Assembly (NCBI RefSeq): GCF_016865255.1
Contig: NZ_CP033381.1
Span: 4,216,001 to 4,280,000, forward strand
Direction of reading: 5' to 3'
Length of the DNA stretch: 64,000 nucleotides
Source of the DNA: Methylomonas sp. LW13
GTDB taxonomy: Bacteria; Pseudomonadota; Gammaproteobacteria; Methylococcales; Methylomonadaceae
Both the position numbers and the translations under genes were made by a program. Under the pieces are notes generated by a model. It made no database searches and was not told the DNA's origin. It was given only the letters and a program-made list of their open reading frames with translations. This document shows, in pieces, positions 8,631 to 17,725 of this stretch; the first letter of the stretch is position 1, and each line of letters begins with the position of its first letter.

Positions 8631-9143
8631 TCAATCAAACACATCCCCCCAATCCGGTGGTGGTGGAGCCTCTTCGGGAGGGGGTTCATCAGAGCTCTGC
8701 GACTTTGGCTGCTCGGAATCGGTGTCGGCAAATTGTTCTTCGGTCTCCGCAGGCGGCTCGTCGGCAACCGGTTTTTCAGCCACTTTGGGTAAGCCGTCCA
8801 GATAACTATCCAGCAAAAGGCACAGGTTTTCGTAAAAACCGGCCACGGTCTGCTGCTGCATTTGCTGCTCAACAAACCCATACAAAAACTGCTTTTCCGC
8901 CGCAATCAGGGTGTCGCTGACTGCTTGCGCGGCTTGTTCGTCTAAGTGATGCTTACCGGCCAAGGCCAAGGCCAACCTGTCGCCGCGCCGCTCCTGCCGG
9001 TCCTTAATGTCTTCCAGCAACTCTTCGATGCCGGCCAGCCGCCGACGTTTATGCCGCCGATTAACGACTAACACCGCGATCAAGCCGGTCAACAACACCA
9101 GCGATAGCTCTCCTAAGCCGATAAGCAGCAGAGATTGCATCAT
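8631..9143 (-). CDS. Small membrane-anchored protein with acidic Pro-rich tail
   Basis: A 170-residue protein. One N-terminal transmembrane helix (residues about 5-27, LLIGLGELSLVLLTGLIAVLVV) is followed by a basic stretch (NRRHKRRR). A helical middle and an acidic, proline-rich tail (PPPEEAPPPPDWGDVFD) make up the rest. I do not recognise a family. It is the third gene of an operon with a coiled-coil membrane protein and a VWA protein; its ATG overlaps the upstream stop by 4 bp. The tail looks like a docking peptide for a partner. It probably works in the inner membrane with the VWA protein. Confidence 0.65.
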   Translation of the reverse strand: MMQSLLLIGLGELSLVLLTGLIAVLVVNRRHKRRRLAGIEELLEDIKDRQERRGDRLALALAGKHHLDEQAAQAVSDTLIAAEKQFLYGFVEQQMQQQTVAGFYENLCLLLDSYLDGLPKVAEKPVADEPPAETEEQFADTDSEQPKSQSSDEPPPEEAPPPPDWGDVFD

Positions 9144-9775
9144 TTCCCCAGCTCCGTAATGCTTTCACGCACACCGCGTTCGGCATCATGAAAAATTTGC
9201 AGCATCTTTTTACTGCTGTTTTCCAACTCTAAGGCGGTCTGATTGCCGCTAAACACTCGGGTATATTCGGCGGACATTTCGTCTATGGTTTTCATCGCGT
9301 TATCCAGTTGCCGCACCAGTTGTTGGTTAATCCGCTCCAAGCCGGCCAATTGGTTCGCTTGGGGCGAATCCTGCGCCGCAGCAACCGGCGCAAGCGTGCC
9401 CCGATTCGCCAGCAAATTCTGATATGGCTCGGTTAGCCGACCGATACGTTGCTCAATCTCACTCAACAACACCAATTCGCGTTTTAAAAACAAGCGAATA
9501 ACCCCTTCAAACACAGCGCGTTCTGATGCATTGACTTCTTGCAACAATGGCTCAATCTCCGCTGTAGCCAACCCGCAGTTTTCTTCCAGAAATTGCTCCA
9601 ACCAGCGAGTCTTCACGATGGACTGCTCTTCAAGCTCGGTAATGAAATGTTCAATTTCGGCCATCTCCTTCCCTCGCCGGTTTCTCGAGATAAAAAACAG
9701 CACGATAACCAACAGCGTCAAAACCCCCAACGCCTCCGCCGCTAATATCACTACCACGGAATCGAATGGATTCAT
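9140..9775 (-). CDS. Membrane-anchored coiled-coil protein
   Basis: A 211-residue protein with an N-terminal transmembrane helix (residues about 8-29), a basic RNRRGKE boundary, and a long helical, Glu/Gln-rich cytoplasmic part that includes a predicted coiled coil at about residues 145-180. No catalytic motif is visible. Its start codon overlaps the stop of the VWA gene by 4 bp, so the two are translationally coupled. It probably oligomerises with the adjacent VWA and Pro-rich proteins. Function unknown. Confidence 0.65.
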   Translation of the reverse strand: MNPFDSVVVILAAEALGVLTLLVIVLFFISRNRRGKEMAEIEHFITELEEQSIVKTRWLEQFLEENCGLATAEIEPLLQEVNASERAVFEGVIRLFLKRELVLLSEIEQRIGRLTEPYQNLLANRGTLAPVAAAQDSPQANQLAGLERINQQLVRQLDNAMKTIDEMSAEYTRVFSGNQTALELENSSKKMLQIFHDAERGVRESITELGK

Positions 9776-11580
9776 GACAATCTCTCCAGTAACTGCTGAT
9801 GTTTATCTGCTTGGCTTTTTTTCAGGTATCGATAGGTAAAAAATCCACCCACACCCAATATCAGATTGATGGCCAACATGATGCCGCCAACCAACAACCA
9901 ATTGGTTTCCGGGGCGTCCGGCGGCGGATGTAGCTCATGCTCAGCCTGCTCATGCTGCCCGGCATCGGCTTCGTGATCGGTTTTTTCAGGATCAGCTGAT
10001 TCGTGATGCGCATCCGTATATGCCGCCGGTGCGGCAGCCTCGACTTTCTCGGCAGGAACGAACCAACTGTCATCGATACTCAGCGGTTTGATCGCCGGCG
10101 CCAACGGCTTGCCGGCATGATCTTTAGCCATCACATTAAAATTGACATGCGTGGTGGTCTGCGCCGGCAAACCGGCCAAATCCAGCAGCCAAACCCCGTC
10201 TTTATTTGTCAATGCGCGGGTTTCCGGCTCATGCCCGGTTTGGTTAATCACTGCATTGACCACCAAACCGGCGGGATCGATCAGTTTGGTATCCGGTAAC
10301 AGTTTTAGGGTGACTTGGCGTTGTGCTGCATCGACGTGCTTCTCGACCGTAATCGGCGTGGCAACCACTTCGATCTCATGAATAATTTCCCGCTTGAAGG
10401 TCTTGCCGTCGGCAACGATTTTCAGCAAATGCTTGCCCAAACTTAAATGCTCAGTCTTGTGCTGGTAAAAACCGGGTTCTGCAACCACGACCAGCATTTT
10501 TGCCGGTGCTTGCTGATCCTGGATCACTTCCAGGGTCAGCATGCCCAGGAAATCGGCGCGGGTTATCAGCTTATCCTTGTCGGTGAAATGCGCCTTAATC
10601 GGCAAGGCTTCATTCTCGCCCAGAAAATTAGGTATCTCACTGAGTTGCAATTTCAGGTCGGTGACGATCATGACTTGGTTATCGGGATCGACTTCCGCCA
10701 CCAAACGCCATTCGCCGATCAAGGGTTGCTTGACGGTGATCAGGTCGTAAGCCTGGCTTTCCAGCCAGGACACGTTGGCGACCATGCTTTGTTTACTGAT
10801 ACTTTTGCCGTCCGGCGCAACCAATTGGGTTGGCGCGGCATGCGGTTTTTTGAACACCAACACCGAAAACTCGTGGATGCCGCTATCGACCTGGAATTTA
10901 TTATCGGTCAGCGGCAAAGTCTCTTTCGGCGCGGCTTTTTGGGCCATTTTCAAAAACACCCGTTGCAATTGCTCCGCCGATTGCGCGGTTTCCGCCCAGC
11001 CGCCGGTCTCGAAAGCCAGTTTTTCCAACAATTCTTTATCGGCTTGCTCGGACAATGCCACGGTTTGTACGTTGATGTTTTGCTGCTGGAGTTTGGGGAT
11101 CCACTCGCTGAGGATGCGCTCGCGGGAATCCGCGCTTTGCATGATGTCCTTGGAAATGTCCACAAAACCGTCGGTCAATAAAATCAGATGTTTCTTGCCG
11201 CCGCCCTTAAAGCCCTGGCTCAGCACCGTCTGAATCGCGTCCTCGATGTGGGTATACAAACCGCGAGAATGAATATTGCCGATGGTTTTGCCGGCTTGCT
11301 GTTTCCAGGTTGCATTGACAGCATCGGTAGCGGACAGCGGCGCGGTTTTTTCGGCGAATAACCAAAACGCGGCCTTGGCACCGTCCGGCAACAAATTGAC
11401 TAACAAACGGCTGGCCTCGACGCGCAGATTGTCCGGATCGTTCTGTTTCATGCTGCCGGATACGTCTATCAACACTTGAATTTCGTCGGCGCCGGCAGCG
11501 GCAGGCAAGGGTTGGCAGCGCGCAGAATCAACAGTAACCACCAACACACAGAACACCGTAAAAATAAACGCCTTGAACAT
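9772..11580 (-). CDS. von Willebrand factor A domain protein, exported and membrane-anchored
   Basis: A 602-residue protein with an N-terminal signal peptide (FIFTVFCVLVVTVDSARC) and a VWA domain at about residues 33-215. The MIDAS metal site shows DVSGSM at the start and LLTDG later. A long beta-rich region follows (about 230-500), then an acidic His/Glu-rich linker, a C-terminal transmembrane helix (about 565-590) and a short basic tail. The topology is periplasmic sensor or adhesion domain, one membrane helix, short cytoplasmic end. It is the first gene of a three-gene overlapping operon. VWA proteins bind partner proteins through Mg; no ligand can be named here. Confidence 0.8.
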   Translation of the reverse strand: MFKAFIFTVFCVLVVTVDSARCQPLPAAAGADEIQVLIDVSGSMKQNDPDNLRVEASRLLVNLLPDGAKAAFWLFAEKTAPLSATDAVNATWKQQAGKTIGNIHSRGLYTHIEDAIQTVLSQGFKGGGKKHLILLTDGFVDISKDIMQSADSRERILSEWIPKLQQQNINVQTVALSEQADKELLEKLAFETGGWAETAQSAEQLQRVFLKMAQKAAPKETLPLTDNKFQVDSGIHEFSVLVFKKPHAAPTQLVAPDGKSISKQSMVANVSWLESQAYDLITVKQPLIGEWRLVAEVDPDNQVMIVTDLKLQLSEIPNFLGENEALPIKAHFTDKDKLITRADFLGMLTLEVIQDQQAPAKMLVVVAEPGFYQHKTEHLSLGKHLLKIVADGKTFKREIIHEIEVVATPITVEKHVDAAQRQVTLKLLPDTKLIDPAGLVVNAVINQTGHEPETRALTNKDGVWLLDLAGLPAQTTTHVNFNVMAKDHAGKPLAPAIKPLSIDDSWFVPAEKVEAAAPAAYTDAHHESADPEKTDHEADAGQHEQAEHELHPPPDAPETNWLLVGGIMLAINLILGVGGFFTYRYLKKSQADKHQQLLERLS

Positions 11581-11680
11581 AAGTCCGCCGGTAAAAGTTT
11601 AGGCAACGGATAGCAAATATAGTCCAAGCGCCTGACTATTCTGTTATTTTTTAATTCAGGCTGCGGCCGGCGTTACACTT

Positions 11681-11686
11681 TATAAT
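11681..11686 (+). promoter_or_regulatory. Candidate -10 box of pgk
   Basis: A perfect TATAAT lies 30 bp upstream of the pgk start, within an A/T-rich stretch. No good -35 hexamer is present at 16-18 bp upstream, so this is a weak promoter prediction based on position and the hexamer alone. Confidence 0.35.
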
Positions 11687-11716
11687 GTTTTCACTATTTC
11701 AACCAAAGGAGAACTT

Positions 11717-12889
11717 ATGTCTATCAAACGAATGGTCGATCTGGATTTGGCCGGCAAGCGCGTACTAATCCGCCAAGATTTGAATGTGCCGGTTAAAGAC
11801 GGCAAAGTCACCAGCGACTTGCGTATCCAGGCCAGCGTCCCGACCGTGGAAGCCGCATTGGCCGGCGGCGCGGCAGTGATTTTGATGTCGCACTTGGGCC
11901 GTCCCACCGAAGGCGAGTACGACGAAGCATCAAGCCTTAAACCCGTCGCCGAGCGTTTTTCAAAATTGCTGGGTCAACCGGTACGTTTGGTGAAAGATTG
12001 GCTGGAAGGCGTGGAAGTTAGACGCGGCGAAGTAGTGCTTTGCGAGAACGTGCGTTTCAATAAGGGCGAAAAGAAAAACAGCGCCGAACTGGGCCAAAAA
12101 ATGGCCGCGCTGTGCGACATATTCGTGATGGACGCCTTTGGTACCGCGCACCGCGCCGAAGCCTCGACTCATGCGGTAGCCGAACACGCCGCCGTCGCAT
12201 GCGCCGGCCCACTATTGGCTGCCGAACTGGACGCGCTGGGCAAAGCCCTGGAAACCCCGGCCCGGCCGTTAGTTGCCATCGTTGGCGGCTCCAAAGTGTC
12301 TACCAAACTGACCGTGCTGGAGTCCTTGTCGTCAAAAGTCGATCAATTGATTGTCGGCGGCGGCATCGCCAACACCTTTATCGCGGCTGCCGGTTACTCT
12401 GTTGGTAAATCCTTATACGAAGCGGATTTAATTCCGGAAGCCAAACGCTTGATCGCGTCGGCAAAAGAACGCGGCGCGGATATTCCGGTACCTGTGGATG
12501 TGGTCTGCGCAAAAGAGTTTTCCGAAAGCGCTGCGGCTACCGTGAAAAACGTCGCCGACGTGGAAGCCGACGACCTGATCCTGGACATTGGACCGGAAAC
12601 CAGCAAGCAATATGCCAAGATTCTGAAAACCGCCGGCACCATCGTCTGGAACGGCCCAGTCGGCGTATTCGAAATCGACCAATTCGGCGAAGGCACCAAA
12701 TCTCTGTCGTTAGCGATTGCCGAAAGCCCTGCCTTCTCCATCGCGGGCGGCGGCGACACATTAGCGGCGATAGACAAATACGGCATCGCCGATAAAGTGT
12801 CTTACACCTCGACTGGCGGCGGCGCGTTCCTGGAGTTCCTGGAAGGTAAGGAATTGCCGGCGGTAGCGATATTGCAAACTCGCGGCTAA
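11717..12889 (+). CDS. pgk: Phosphoglycerate kinase
   Basis: A 390-residue protein with the full phosphoglycerate kinase pattern: [13 protein letters not shown] near the N-terminus, LMSHLGRP, the substrate-binding [20 protein letters not shown] at the start of the nucleotide domain, and the Gly-rich GGGDTLAA near the C-terminus. It interconverts 1,3-bisphosphoglycerate and 3-phosphoglycerate with ATP formation in glycolysis and gluconeogenesis. The start is fixed by an AAAGGAGA ribosome site 7-8 nt upstream. It stands alone here rather than in a gap-pgk operon. Confidence 0.97.
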   Translation: MSIKRMVDLDLAGKRVLIRQDLNVPVKDGKVTSDLRIQASVPTVEAALAGGAAVILMSHLGRPTEGEYDEASSLKPVAERFSKLLGQPVRLVKDWLEGVEVRRGEVVLCENVRFNKGEKKNSAELGQKMAALCDIFVMDAFGTAHRAEASTHAVAEHAAVACAGPLLAAELDALGKALETPARPLVAIVGGSKVSTKLTVLESLSSKVDQLIVGGGIANTFIAAAGYSVGKSLYEADLIPEAKRLIASAKERGADIPVPVDVVCAKEFSESAAATVKNVADVEADDLILDIGPETSKQYAKILKTAGTIVWNGPVGVFEIDQFGEGTKSLSLAIAESPAFSIAGGGDTLAAIDKYGIADKVSYTSTGGGAFLEFLEGKELPAVAILQTRG

Positions 12890-12964
12890 GCGCGCTGGTC
12901 TTGACGGGGCTTAAAGTCTCGTAATCTCTAAAATGTCGTACTAGTCGATCTACATGGAGAATTG

Positions 12965-13729
12965 TTGATCGACTGGTTGCGCCCCCTCAGCAACAACGGC
13001 CCTTTTATGTTCGGTTTCACCATGAATATTACGCTGCTAATGGCTCTGTCATTGTTGCCCAAACCTTTAGTTGCGAATTCCGAGAATCCTACCCTCCCAA
13101 AGACGGATATCGCCACACCTTCTTTAGGTGAAAATGATTCCTGCGTGTCAGGTCCCTTTGAGACAGATATCGAAAGACTGAAGAATGCAGCCCCCTTGCA
13201 AGACATTACGATTGCTGAGCGGAAGGCTGCAAACCTTAGAATCCCAATTGAGATTGAAAAAATTCGTGAGGGTGGCTACTCACTATTTGTTGGCAGTTAT
13301 ATCAACAATGGCCTCATAACGTGGTATGGGTTTGACGTAGAGCGTCGTCTCTTTATCGCTGTCCTTGGGCATATTGGACCGTTGCTAGATAAGGTGCCAA
13401 GCGAAGAAAAATTAAGTGACGCGCAATTGCTTCGCTACACAGACGCTGCTGGATATCGTCGAAGTGAATTTGTAACTGTGTCGGATGCGACTCCGGAGCA
13501 AGTAAGAGAGTTTTCGTGCTTGGCTAACGAATTATCAGCGACTCACAGGGATCCACAACCTACGTTTCGTAGGATGACGGATACTCTAAAGAAGGAGTTC
13601 GTGCTTATCCATAATGGGAATCGGCTGCCTAGCGGTGGAGGCGATGCAAGGCGGAAATCTGAAGGCATGCTTGAAAAATTTGTGGCCAAGCCACTCCGAG
13701 AACCAATTATGCAAACATACCGAAAATGA
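12965..13729 (+). CDS. Hypothetical exported protein
   Basis: About 254 residues, not recognised. A GGAG at 12956-12959 fits a TTG start at 12965; the alternative ATG at 13022 would begin directly with a signal peptide (MNITLLMALSLLPKPLVANS). Either way the protein is probably exported. The mature part is mixed alpha/beta with two cysteines and no known motif. Codon use is more A/T-rich than in the neighbouring pgk, which suggests an accessory gene. Its 3' end is 60 bp from a palindromic element that precedes a RAYT transposase. Confidence 0.55.
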   Translation: MIDWLRPLSNNGPFMFGFTMNITLLMALSLLPKPLVANSENPTLPKTDIATPSLGENDSCVSGPFETDIERLKNAAPLQDITIAERKAANLRIPIEIEKIREGGYSLFVGSYINNGLITWYGFDVERRLFIAVLGHIGPLLDKVPSEEKLSDAQLLRYTDAAGYRRSEFVTVSDATPEQVREFSCLANELSATHRDPQPTFRRMTDTLKKEFVLIHNGNRLPSGGGDARRKSEGMLEKFVAKPLREPIMQTYRK

Positions 13730-13788
13730 CGCGAAACCTCGCGTTGAATGGTTGCCTTTGGGCACTTTCACCTCTCATTAGCAAGCAA

Positions 13789-13900
13789 GTAGCCTCGATG
13801 TAATCGAGGTTTCGAAGACCAACCCCCTTCAATTGCCGATGTGGGTTTGGTGGTCTGTAAGCCGACGCCCTCGATTCCGCTATCGCTGCATCGAGGCTAC
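13789..13900. repeat. 112 bp palindromic element upstream of RAYT gene
   Basis: The element begins GTAGCCTCGATG and ends CATCGAGGCTAC, perfect 12 bp terminal inverted repeats, with a further inner CATGTAATCGAGG-like arm. A related partial copy lies at 14459-14524, just past the transposase gene. The pair fits the REP elements that a RAYT transposase recognises. Confidence 0.75.
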
Positions 13901-13934
13901 AATGGCCTGACTTCAATCGACGTAAGGAATGGCG

Positions 13935-14462
13935 ATGGTCGCGTATCGGCGTAATTTCGTGGCGGGTGGCACTTATTTTTTTACGGTGACGTTGCGTGAT
14001 CGTCGGGCGCGTTTCCTGGTCGAACATGTCGGCGATTTACGCCGAGCATTTGCGCAAACCCGCGCCCGAAAACCCTTCGTGATTGAGGCTATGGTGGTAT
14101 TGCCCGATCATTTGCATGCCATCTGGCGTTTGCCGGAACACGATACCGATTATCCCGGACGCTGGAAGTCAATCAAGTCGCTGTTCACTCAAGCGCTGAA
14201 CAGCCATGGTATCGATGTCGGCAAACGGCATGACGGCAGCGCATCCATCTGGCAACGCCGTTATTGGGAACACACCATTCGCGACGAACAGGATGGGTTG
14301 CATCACATCGATTACATTCACTTCAACCCGGTGAAGCACGGTTGGGCGCACCGCGTGCAAGATTGGCCGTTTTCATCGTTTCACCGTTATGTCCATCGCG
14401 GTTGGCTCCCTCTGAACTGGGCTGGCGAGAATGTTGCCGATCAGAGTTTCGGCGAACCGTAG
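13935..14462 (+). CDS. REP-associated tyrosine transposase (RAYT)
   Basis: A 175-residue Y1_Tnp/RAYT-family protein. It shows GGTYFFTVTL, the HUH-type metal motif in LPDHLHAIW, the conserved IWQRRYWEH segment, and YIHFNPVKHGW near the C-terminus, which are typical of RAYTs. It should nick single-stranded REP hairpins. TAAGG at 13923-13927 favours the ATG at 13935; another in-frame ATG is at 13929. The TAG stop codon is supplied by the downstream repeat (GTAGCCTCGATG), so gene and repeat are fused end to end. The 59.7 kb RAYT is a distinct paralogue with different repeats. Confidence 0.88.
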   Translation: MVAYRRNFVAGGTYFFTVTLRDRRARFLVEHVGDLRRAFAQTRARKPFVIEAMVVLPDHLHAIWRLPEHDTDYPGRWKSIKSLFTQALNSHGIDVGKRHDGSASIWQRRYWEHTIRDEQDGLHHIDYIHFNPVKHGWAHRVQDWPFSSFHRYVHRGWLPLNWAGENVADQSFGEP

Positions 14463-14524
14463 CCTCGATGAAATCAATGCTCCGAACGCCAACACCCTTC
14501 AATTGCCGGTATAAGCTTGATGGC
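14459..14524. repeat. Downstream partner of the RAYT-associated repeat
   Basis: GTAGCCTCGATG and the inner CACCCTTCAATTGCCG match the left part of the element at 13789-13900, with about 20 percent divergence. It lacks the right terminal arm. It overlaps the RAYT stop codon. Confidence 0.65.
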
Positions 14525-14623
14525 CGGCAGGATAGTTCGAACATCGCCTGACGCCCTACCCTAGCCCGACCGCTTCTGTTTCATCTTTCCGAATGCGCTA
14601 TGGATGATGCCGTGTTTCGAAAA

Positions 14624-17600
14624 TCACGATTCGACAGCAACAGCTTTGGGCCCCGTAAAGCGTTTCCAAACTGCCAAACCCAGATTTTTGAAATCGTCCA
14701 GATAGGTATAAGCCACCGGAATCACCAATAAACTCAGCAAGGTGGACGTCACCAAACCGCCGATTACGGCGACGGCCATCGGGCTGCGGAAGGAGGAATC
14801 GGCGTTGCCCATGCCTATCGCAATCGGCAACATACCGGCACCCATTGCAATCGTGGTCATCACAATCGGCCTGGCCCGTTTGTGGCACGCATCCAATAGT
14901 GCATCCACGCGGCTCAAGCCCTGTTCGCGGCGAGCAATGATGGCGTAATCAACCAACAATATCGAGTTTTTGGTGGCTATCCCCATCAGCATCACCAAAC
15001 CAATCAAAGACGGCATCGAAAAGGCCTTGCCAGTCAACAGCAGCGCGACGAAGCCGCCGCCGAAGGACAAAGGTAGCGCCGCCAAAATGGTGATGGGTTG
15101 CAGGAAGTCTTTAAACAACAACACCAGCACGATGAAGATGCACAACACGCCGGTCAGCATGGCCAAACCAAAACTGGCGAACAGCTCCCCCATCATTTCC
15201 GCATCGCCAATGTTGATGCGTTTGACGCCGGCCGGCAGGTTTTTAATGCTGTCCAGATTTTCCACCGCAGCGGCAACGTCACCCAGCGGCTGGCCGGATA
15301 ATTCGATTTCGAAATTGATATTCCGCGACCTGTCGTATCTATCGATCACGGCCGGTCCGCTGGACAGTTCCAGTTTCGCCACCTGGCCGACCATCACCGC
15401 GCCGATGCCCGGTTTGGCGGACGGCACGGCCAAGCGTTCCAATACGCTCAAATCTTGCCGGCCTTCATCGGCCAGTTTGACGACCATCGGCACCTGGCGT
15501 TGCGCCAGATTGAGCTTGGATAAAGACCAATCGTAATCGCCCAAAGTGGCGATGCGCAGGGTTTCCGCTAGTGCCGTGGTGGTCACGCCCAGATCGGCGG
15601 CGCGGGCGAAGTCCGGCCTTACCGCTATTTCCGGCCGCACCAGCGCGGCGCTGGAGGCGATGCTGCCCAGGCCGGGAATGGTTCTGAGGTCGCGTTCCAG
15701 ATTGCGGGCGGCGGCGCTCAAGGCTTGCGGATCGTCGCCGCTCAATACCAACACGTATTTTTCGCCGGAAGCGCCCAATCCCACCTTGGTGCGCACGCCG
15801 GGTAGTTTTTGCAGGGCCAGGCGGATATTTTGTTCAATGGCCTGTTTACGCACCGGGCGATCCTGGCGATTGGCCAAGGTAATCGTCAGCGTGGCCTTGC
15901 GTACCTCGCCGGCGCCCTGGTTGCCGGCCATCGGATCGCTACCCGCCGAACCGCTGCCGATGGTGGTATAAATCGTTTTTACGTAGTCGATCCTGGCAAT
16001 CAATTGTCTAGCCGCTTCGGCGGAAGCGCGGGTTTGTGCCAGACTGGAACCGGGCGGCAGTTCCACGAATACCTGGGTTTGCGGATTATCGTCCGCCGGG
16101 ATAAAGCCGGTCGGCAACAGCGGAATCAAAAACAGCGAGCCGATAAAAAACGCTGCCGCGCCGCCCATCGTAGCCAGACGATGATGCAGACACCAGCCCG
16201 CCAACTTCATATACGTGCGCATCACCGCACCTTCCTTGGGCTCAGAATGGTCGAGATTTTTCAGCATATACGCCGCCATCATCGGCGTCAGCATCCTGGC
16301 GACCACCAAAGACGCCATTATCGCCAGCGCCGCCGTCCAGCCGAATTGCTTGAAAAACCGCCCAGCCACACCGCTCATAAACGCAGTCGGCAGAAATACC
16401 GCGACCAGCGCAAACGTGGTCGCCACCACGGCCAAGCCGATTTCATCGGCAGCCTGCATCGCGGCTTGGTAAGGCGTTTTGCCCATCCGCAGGTGGCGGA
16501 CGATGTTTTCTACTTCGACGATGGCGTCGTCCACCAGAATGCCGATTACTAACGATAAGGCCAACAAGGTAATCACGTTGAGCGAAAAGCCCAAATAATC
16601 CATACCCAGGAAGGCCGGAATCACCGACAGCGGTAATGCGACAGCCGAAATAAAAGTGGCCCGCCAATCGCGCAAGAACAGCCAGACCACCAAAACCGCC
16701 AACAACGCACCTTCGTAAAGCATGGTCATTGAGCCTTGAAATTCTTCCTCGACCGGCGTGACAAAGTTAAACGCTTCGGTGAATTCGATATCCGGGTTGG
16801 CGACACGCAATTCGGCCAAGGCTTTTTGTACGCCGGCGCCGACCTCCACTTCACTGGCACCCCGGCTACGGGTCACTTCAAAGCCCACTACCGGTTTACC
16901 GTTCAGCAGCGCCAACGCGCGCGGTTCCGCTACCGAGTCGTCCACCTTGGCGACTTGATCGAGCCGAATATGGCGGCCATCGGCCAGTGAAAGCTGCAAG
17001 GGCCGTATTTCCTCGACCGAGGCCACGTTGGCCAAGGTCCGCACCGGTTGCTCGCCGCTACCCAAATCGATCCGGCCGCCGGCGCTCTCACGCTGGATTT
17101 GCCGCAATTGCCGGGAAATGTCCGACGCCGTGGCACCCAAGGCTTGCAGCTTGACCGGGTCCAGCGCAATAGTCACTTCGCGGCTGACGCCGCCCACCCG
17201 ATTGACCGCACCGACGCCGCGTACCGCCAGCAGGCGTTTGGCGACCGTGTCTTCCACAAACCAGGACAGCGCTTCTTCGTCGCGCTGCGCGGAGCTGACG
17301 GTTAAGGCCAAAATCGGCGAACCGGCCAAATCCAGTTTGGTGACAACCGGATCGCGCAGGTCGCCCGGCAAATCGGCGCGGACTTTGGACACCGCTGAAC
17401 GCACATCGTCCAAGGCTTCCTGCACCGGTTTTTCCAGACGAAATTCGGCGGTAATCGTGGCGCTGCCGTCCTGGACCTTGGAGGTGATGTGTTTCAAACC
17501 CTGCAAGGTGGCGATGGCGTTTTCGATTTTCCGTGCCACCTCAGTTTCCAGTTGCGACGGCGAAGCGCCGGGCAGCGAGGTCGAGACCGTGATGGTGGGC

Positions 17601-17725
17601 AAATCCAGATCGGGGAAGTTCTGGATTTTCATCGATTTAAAGCTGAGCAAACCGGCGAAGCTGAGCAGCACGAACAACATCATGGCCGGAATGGGGTTGC
17701 GGATACACCAGGCTGAAACGTTCAT
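14624..17725 (-). CDS. RND efflux pump permease, HAE1 family
   Basis: A 1033-residue resistance-nodulation-division transporter. It starts with the first membrane helix (PIPAMMLFVLLSFAGLL), then the porter domain (NFPDLDLPTITVSTSLPG). A block of helices at about 330-470 includes the proton-relay pair in LVDDAIVEVENI. A second porter half and a second helix block (about 850-1015) follow. It drives drug or organic compound export with proton influx as the inner-membrane part of a tripartite pump. It is the last gene of a TetR-NodT-adaptor-RND operon, with an ATGA overlap to the adaptor. Substrate cannot be read from sequence. Confidence 0.93.
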   Translation of the reverse strand: MNVSAWCIRNPIPAMMLFVLLSFAGLLSFKSMKIQNFPDLDLPTITVSTSLPGASPSQLETEVARKIENAIATLQGLKHITSKVQDGSATITAEFRLEKPVQEALDDVRSAVSKVRADLPGDLRDPVVTKLDLAGSPILALTVSSAQRDEEALSWFVEDTVAKRLLAVRGVGAVNRVGGVSREVTIALDPVKLQALGATASDISRQLRQIQRESAGGRIDLGSGEQPVRTLANVASVEEIRPLQLSLADGRHIRLDQVAKVDDSVAEPRALALLNGKPVVGFEVTRSRGASEVEVGAGVQKALAELRVANPDIEFTEAFNFVTPVEEEFQGSMTMLYEGALLAVLVVWLFLRDWRATFISAVALPLSVIPAFLGMDYLGFSLNVITLLALSLVIGILVDDAIVEVENIVRHLRMGKTPYQAAMQAADEIGLAVVATTFALVAVFLPTAFMSGVAGRFFKQFGWTAALAIMASLVVARMLTPMMAAYMLKNLDHSEPKEGAVMRTYMKLAGWCLHHRLATMGGAAAFFIGSLFLIPLLPTGFIPADDNPQTQVFVELPPGSSLAQTRASAEAARQLIARIDYVKTIYTTIGSGSAGSDPMAGNQGAGEVRKATLTITLANRQDRPVRKQAIEQNIRLALQKLPGVRTKVGLGASGEKYVLVLSGDDPQALSAAARNLERDLRTIPGLGSIASSAALVRPEIAVRPDFARAADLGVTTTALAETLRIATLGDYDWSLSKLNLAQRQVPMVVKLADEGRQDLSVLERLAVPSAKPGIGAVMVGQVAKLELSSGPAVIDRYDRSRNINFEIELSGQPLGDVAAAVENLDSIKNLPAGVKRINIGDAEMMGELFASFGLAMLTGVLCIFIVLVLLFKDFLQPITILAALPLSFGGGFVALLLTGKAFSMPSLIGLVMLMGIATKNSILLVDYAIIARREQGLSRVDALLDACHKRARPIVMTTIAMGAGMLPIAIGMGNADSSFRSPMAVAVIGGLVTSTLLSLLVIPVAYTYLDDFKNLGLAVWKRFTGPKAVAVES

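Noticed and set aside
13707-14027. Open frame opposite the RAYT upstream repeat
   Set aside because: It runs through the palindromic element and out of phase with any family.
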